Part shown: piece after piece, positions 60,461-64,000 of the stretch
How the letters are laid out: every line of letters starts with the position of its first letter
Numbering within the stretch: position 1 is the first letter of the stretch
Assembly (NCBI GenBank): GCA_947476745.1
Contig: CANJRG010000003.1
Coordinates: 124,001 to 188,000, forward strand
Direction of reading: 5' to 3'
DNA length: 64,000 nt
Source: Acidimicrobiia bacterium
Lineage (GTDB): Bacteria > Actinomycetota > Acidimicrobiia > Acidimicrobiales > CAIXPF01
The notes under the pieces: model-generated
Told to the model about the DNA's origin: nothing
Databases searched by the model: none
What the model saw: only the letters and a program-made list of their open reading frames with translations
Translations under genes and position numbers: made by a program

Positions 60461-61306
60461 ATGACACTGCCTGAACCTCGTGACTACGCCGAGCTGCTGG
60501 CGCTCGAACCGCACGGCCCGGACACCTTCGTCGGGGTCAGCCCGCCCTACAGCTGGGGTCGCATCTACGGCGGGCAGGTCATCGCCCAGGCGCTCAGCGC
60601 AGCGTCCTCGACGGTGGACGACGCCCACGGCGTGCACTCGTTGCACGCCTACTTCATCCTCGGGGGCCGGCTCGACGAGCCCGTGCGCTACGAAGTCGAC
60701 CGGGTGCGCAACGGTTCGTCGTTCCTCACCCGGCGGGTCGTGGCCCGTCAGTCCTACGGTGCGATCCTGACGCTCGAGGCGTCCTTCCACAGCCCGGAGG
60801 ACGCCCCGGGTGTGCAGACCATGGTCGCCCCGGCGAACGTGCCCGGCCCGGAGACGCTGCCGGAGGAGGGCTGGGGGTTCATGCTCGAGCGCCGTACCGT
60901 ACCGTATGTGCACGGAACCGGCCGGGTGCTGACCTGGGTGCGGGTCGACCCGTCGGTCGGCGAGGACCCGGTGGCGCAGAGTTGTGCATTGGCGCTGGCG
61001 TCGGACACCTCGGCGGTGGCGGCGGTGCGGGCCACCCACCCCCAGGGTGACATCCCCCGTGAACGGCACAACGAGGTGTTCATGGGGGCGAGCCTGGACC
61101 ATGCGGTGTGGTTCCATCACCCGACCCGCGCCGATGAGTGGCTCCTGCTCGACTTCTCCTGCCATTTCGTGGGTGGGGCCCGGGGTCTGTCGATCGGACA
61201 CGTCTTCGATCGGGAGGGCCTGCACGTGGCGACCATCGTGCAGGAGGCGTTGTTGCGGGAGCGGCGTCCGGCGGCTGCTGCGCCGCCTCCTTCGGCGCCG
61301 GACTGA
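60461..61306 (+). CDS. Acyl-CoA thioesterase II (TesB-like)
   Basis: A 281-residue double-hotdog thioesterase. RIYGGQVIAQALSAAS near residue 36 begins the first hotdog helix, and HSLHAYFILGGRLDEPVRYEV near 60 and RNGSSFLTRRVVARQ near 82 are family motifs. In the second half, ASLDHAVWFHHP near 208 has the catalytic aspartate position and DWLLLDF-like EWLLLDFSCHF near 225 follows. ATG 60461 is 8 nt after GACAAT; longer frames from 60293 or 60354 add sequence unlike the family. It releases free acids from acyl-CoAs. Confidence 0.9.
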   Translation: MTLPEPRDYAELLALEPHGPDTFVGVSPPYSWGRIYGGQVIAQALSAASSTVDDAHGVHSLHAYFILGGRLDEPVRYEVDRVRNGSSFLTRRVVARQSYGAILTLEASFHSPEDAPGVQTMVAPANVPGPETLPEEGWGFMLERRTVPYVHGTGRVLTWVRVDPSVGEDPVAQSCALALASDTSAVAAVRATHPQGDIPRERHNEVFMGASLDHAVWFHHPTRADEWLLLDFSCHFVGGARGLSIGHVFDREGLHVATIVQEALLRERRPAAAAPPPSAPD

Positions 61307-61400
61307 CGGGTCGGTCCGTCCGGTCGGTTCGTCCCTGCCGCCGATCGGCCTGTTCTCGTCCTGCGGCGCGGGCTGCAGCGGTGGGGCCGCGGGCGCGCGG

Positions 61401-61406
61401 TAGGTT
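61401..61406 (+). promoter_or_regulatory. -10 element for leaderless PaaK-like gene
   Basis: TAGGTT ends 8 nt before ATG 61415. Confidence 0.5.
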
Positions 61407-61414
61407 GAAGCGTC

Positions 61415-62719
61415 ATGCAGGACGATGACGATGCCGCAGGGCAGTGGCCGGTGGCGCCGGGGTTGAACGAGCTGGGCGGGCGGGGCGCAGCGTTGGCGGC
61501 GCTGGTGCGGCGGGCCCGGGCCGAGGTGCCGTTCTACGCACACCACCTGGCCGGAGTCGGGGAGTTCGCGCCCGACGGGTCCGACGCCGAGCTGGCTGCG
61601 CTGCCCACCTGCACCAAGGCCGACCTGGCCGGGTGGGGCACCTTCCCCCTCGCTGCGGTGCCGTTGGCCGGCTGCCTACGGGTGTCGGCCACCTCGGGGA
61701 CCACCGGGCCTCGCCTGTTCGTCGGGTACACCCGTGCCGACTGGGATGCGGTCGGCGCTGCCGGCGGCCGGGTGGCGCGCCATATCGGCTTCGGGCCCGG
61801 CGAGACGTTGTTGAACGTGTTGGGGGCCGGGCTGTGGATCGGTGGGCCGTGCTTCGACGAACTGGCCCGAGCGGCCGGCGCGGCGCTGTTCCCGGCGGGC
61901 CCGACCAATCCCGAGCAGGTGCTCGAGTGGTGTGCGACATTCGGGTTGACGGCCATCACCACCACACCGTCCTACGCGCGCTTGTTGGTGGAGCGGGCGA
62001 CGGCGCAGGGGGCCGACCTGTCGGCGTTGCCGTTGCGGATGGCGTTCGTCGGTGGTGAGGGGTCGTCGCCGGCGTTGCGGGCGCAGGTGGTGGCGGCGTT
62101 CGGTGACGGGTTCCGCTGGCAGGAGATGTACGGGTCGACCGAGGTGGGCGGCGCGATCCTGGGGTACGGCAGCCCCGAGGCGGGCTTCGAGGACGGCTTG
62201 AACATCGCCACCGACGAGTTCGTGGTGGAGTTGCTCGACCCCGATGCCGACCGGCCGGTGGTGCCGGGTGAGGTGGGCGAGTTGACGGTGACCGCCTTCC
62301 GTGAGGCATCGCCGCTGATCCGCTATCGCACCCGAGATCTGGTGCGGACGATCGACGGGCGCGACTCCCGGGGCCTGCCCCGGGTGTCGACCGTCCTGGG
62401 CCGCATCGACGACGCCCTCAAGGTGCGCGGGGCGCTGGTATACCCCAGCATCGTCGAGGAGCTGATCGTCGCCGCCCTGCCACCGGGCGCCGAGTGGAGG
62501 ATCGAGCTGTCTCGCGAGCCCGGCGCGCTCGACGTGCTGGCGGTCACCGTGGAACTCGACGGCGGGTCCGTCGCGGTCGCCGATCGTTGTCAGGACCTTG
62601 CCGATGCGATCGGGCTTCGCGCGTTGGTCCGGCCAGTGGTGCGTTCCGTACCTATTGGTACGTTCGAACGGTTCACCGGCAAGGCCCGCCGGGTCGAGGA
62701 CCGACGGCCGCGTGACTGA
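61415..62719 (+). CDS. Phenylacetate-CoA ligase-like AMP-binding enzyme
   Basis: A 434-residue adenylate-forming enzyme. RVSATSGTTGPRLFVGYTR near residue 90 is the AMP-binding loop. TPSYARLLVERA near 188, EMYGSTEVGGAILGYG near 235 and YRTRDLVRTID near 305 are family motifs, and the C-terminal lid carries GRIDDALKVRGALVYPSIVEE near 328. It resembles PaaK, which activates phenylacetate or similar aryl acids to CoA esters. It follows the thioesterase by 108 nt. Confidence 0.87.
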   Translation: MQDDDDAAGQWPVAPGLNELGGRGAALAALVRRARAEVPFYAHHLAGVGEFAPDGSDAELAALPTCTKADLAGWGTFPLAAVPLAGCLRVSATSGTTGPRLFVGYTRADWDAVGAAGGRVARHIGFGPGETLLNVLGAGLWIGGPCFDELARAAGAALFPAGPTNPEQVLEWCATFGLTAITTTPSYARLLVERATAQGADLSALPLRMAFVGGEGSSPALRAQVVAAFGDGFRWQEMYGSTEVGGAILGYGSPEAGFEDGLNIATDEFVVELLDPDADRPVVPGEVGELTVTAFREASPLIRYRTRDLVRTIDGRDSRGLPRVSTVLGRIDDALKVRGALVYPSIVEELIVAALPPGAEWRIELSREPGALDVLAVTVELDGGSVAVADRCQDLADAIGLRALVRPVVRSVPIGTFERFTGKARRVEDRRPRD

Positions 62720-62811
62720 CGGGCCGCAGGGGCCTTCCTGGGACGAATAGTGCGGAGTGCAATAGGGCGCCCGCTTTCCCGGTGCGCCATAGGAGGGCAT
62801 GGCGGTGACCG

Positions 62812-63264
62812 ATGGGGGGCAACGTCTCATCAGAAGGATCTGCCAGCCGGGGCGACCGGGCCGGCGCAGGACGTTCGGTCCGCAGCGCGGTGGCCATCGT
62901 CGCCGCCGTGGGGGTGGTTGCGGCGGGTATCATCGCCGGGGTGGCCTGGGCGACCTCGGCGGAGGTGCTGTCCACCAGTCCGTCCGAGTTCATCGCCGGC
63001 ACCGGGACGGCCGGATGTCCCACCCCCGGCAACGCCGCGGCGACCGAGCAGCTGAACTACCCGTGGGACGTGCTGCCCGATTCGCAGGGCAACGTCTACA
63101 CCGCCGACTACAACGGCAAGCGGATCCGCAAGGTCGCGGCGGCGTCGGGGGTCATCAGCGGATCGAAGTGGAAGGTGCCTCGGTCGCCTCGCGGGACGTG
63201 CTACCGGGCCACGGTCACCCTGGCCGATTACTCGACGATGACGGCGTTGTTCATCGTGAAGTGA
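62812..63264 (+). CDS. Small exported protein with a single NHL-like blade
   Basis: A 150-residue protein. A basic N-terminus and hydrophobic segment (AVAIVAAVGVVAAGIIAGV, residues about 27-45) form a membrane anchor or signal peptide. Residues about 60-110 make one NHL-type repeat: AGTGTAGCPTPGNAAATEQL, then PWDVLPDSQGNVYTADY and RIRKV. The end (RGTCYRATVTLADYSTMTALF) resembles the closing domain of some secreted proteins. NHL propellers normally need several blades, so this may be an internally deleted relic, or the blade may assemble. Start ATG 62812 is uncertain. Confidence 0.6.
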   Translation: MGGNVSSEGSASRGDRAGAGRSVRSAVAIVAAVGVVAAGIIAGVAWATSAEVLSTSPSEFIAGTGTAGCPTPGNAAATEQLNYPWDVLPDSQGNVYTADYNGKRIRKVAAASGVISGSKWKVPRSPRGTCYRATVTLADYSTMTALFIVK

Positions 63265-63272
63265 CCGCAGCC

Positions 63273-63315
63273 GCCGGTGCAGGGGCGTCCGACCCCGATC
63301 GCTCCCTGCACCGGC
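63273..63315. terminator. Bidirectional hairpin between convergent genes
   Basis: GCCGGTGCAGGG and CCCTGCACCGGC form a perfect 12-bp stem around a 19-nt loop, between the NHL-blade gene and the partial gene at the edge. It has no U tract. Confidence 0.6.
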
Positions 63316-63327
63316 TTGCCGGTGGGA

Positions 63328-64000
63328 TCAGCCGAAGACGATGCCGAGCTCGGCGGCTTCGGCGGCGGTGGTGTGCACCACGGCGGCCACGAAGTCGGGG
63401 TAGCCGGCCATCGGCACACCGCTGCCGGCGCCGACCAGCGGTCGCAGGATCCTGCCGTAGACCAGCTCGGCCCGTCGCTGCGCCGCGCCCGGCCCGGTGA
63501 CGTCGCGGGCATCGGCCCACAGCTCGGCGGCGTCGAGGAACAACCGGTCGTTCACCTGGGCACGCAGCTGGGCGTTCACCCGGCGGGTGAGGCTGTCGGA
63601 GATGTGCTGCTCGTGGTCCTCGTCGGGAACGGGTCCGCTCCAACCGTCGGGCGTGGCGGCAAAACGACGGAACGAGTCGGTCAGCGCCGCGATGAGATCG
63701 CCGGCCGGACGCATCGACTCGTACTCGTCGTTGGCCCGCCGGGCGTAGCGCACGCACAGCGCCCGTACCTTCGACCAGTGCGCCGGCCGGATGGCCGGGT
63801 CGTTGTCGACCCCCAGGCGCAGCTCCCAGTAGCGCAGGTAGGCCGCGACGGCGTCCTCGACGGCGAGGTGCAGCTTGCCCAGGCCGTAGCACGGCAGCGA
63901 GGCGCCGAGATCGAGTGGCTGGGCCTCGACCCGCAGCTGGCCCAACAACCAGCGCAGCTCGGCGTAGGTGTCCGGGTCGGACTGGTCGGTGACGACCTCG
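63328..64000 (-). CDS. Unrecognised protein, C-terminal part (cut by window edge)
   Basis: The frame is open from the window edge to TGA at 63328, 224 codons. I do not recognise it. The sequence is soluble and helical, with LRWLLGQLRVEAQPLDLG, CYGLGKLHLAVEDAVAAY, YARRANDEYESMRPAGDLI and RVNAQLRAQVNDRLFLDAA, and ends with VHTTAAEAAELGIVFG. There is no membrane segment. An internal ATG at 63948 exists, but family-like sequence continues upstream of it, so the true start is beyond the window. Confidence 0.55.
   Translation of the reverse strand, partial: EVVTDQSDPDTYAELRWLLGQLRVEAQPLDLGASLPCYGLGKLHLAVEDAVAAYLRYWELRLGVDNDPAIRPAHWSKVRALCVRYARRANDEYESMRPAGDLIAALTDSFRRFAATPDGWSGPVPDEDHEQHISDSLTRRVNAQLRAQVNDRLFLDAAELWADARDVTGPGAAQRRAELVYGRILRPLVGAGSGVPMAGYPDFVAAVVHTTAAEAAELGIVFG

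Overview
This is a 64 kb stretch of a high-GC actinobacterial chromosome with dense genes on both strands. I see no phage, IS element, CRISPR array or rRNA. Three luciferase-like (probably F420- or FMN-dependent) oxidoreductases, a deazaflavin-dependent nitroreductase-family protein, many acyl-CoA enzymes, an IclR regulator beside leuCD and many start codons lying 6-8 nt after a TANNNT -10 hexamer (leaderless mRNAs) all fit Actinobacteria. The gene mix suggests the class Acidimicrobiia, but that placement is inference.

Left part (1-24 kb): amino-acid and core metabolism. It holds serC (partial), a class I aminotransferase, an S9 peptidase, serA, a beta-propeller lipoprotein, leuC-leuD with a divergent IclR regulator and a palindromic operator, greA, leuB-cimA (citramalate route to isoleucine) behind a candidate attenuator leader, an ACT-domain gene with an internal repeat expansion, gltX, tRNA-Gln(CTG) and tRNA-Glu(CTC), and a murL-murD2 pair. 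That pair implies D-glutamate is put into peptidoglycan by epimerising UDP-MurNAc-L-Ala-L-Glu rather than by glutamate racemase.

Middle part (24-41.6 kb): accessory metabolism and transport. It holds DedA, a methyltransferase coupled to an FAD monooxygenase, an acyl-CoA dehydrogenase, a large secreted lipoprotein, a flavin reductase, an MFS transporter, a deazaflavin-dependent reductase, a TPR protein, a double-length CaiB/BaiF CoA-transferase, an LLM oxidoreductase, an HpaB-type hydroxylase behind a 14-bp palindromic operator, and a TPP enzyme.

41.7-47.6 kb is a minus-strand run: alcohol dehydrogenase, RidA, then a PIG-V-like mannosyltransferase, a DPM1-like family 2 glycosyltransferase, a YdjC/ChbG-type deacetylase and two methyltransferases. 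The last five look like a lipid-linked glycan assembly or modification set.

47.9-62.7 kb is an acyl-CoA degradation region: a crotonase-RidA fusion, a beta-lactamase-fold hydrolase, a VOC protein, a crotonase, a decayed crotonase pseudogene, two acyl-CoA dehydrogenase-family proteins, both subunits of a biotin-dependent acyl-CoA carboxylase, an LLM monooxygenase, an acyl-CoA thioesterase and a PaaK-like ligase. The right edge holds a small secreted protein with a single NHL-like blade and the C-terminal part of an unrecognised protein.

The observations most worth follow-up are the leuB leader (promoter, 12-codon ORF, hairpin, terminator), the murL-murD2 pair with a coupled upstream ORF, the crotonase-RidA fusion, the in-frame repeat expansion in the ACT gene, the PIG-V/DPM1/deacetylase cluster and the dispersed palindromic and tandem repeats. 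All functional calls come from reading motifs; no database search was run.
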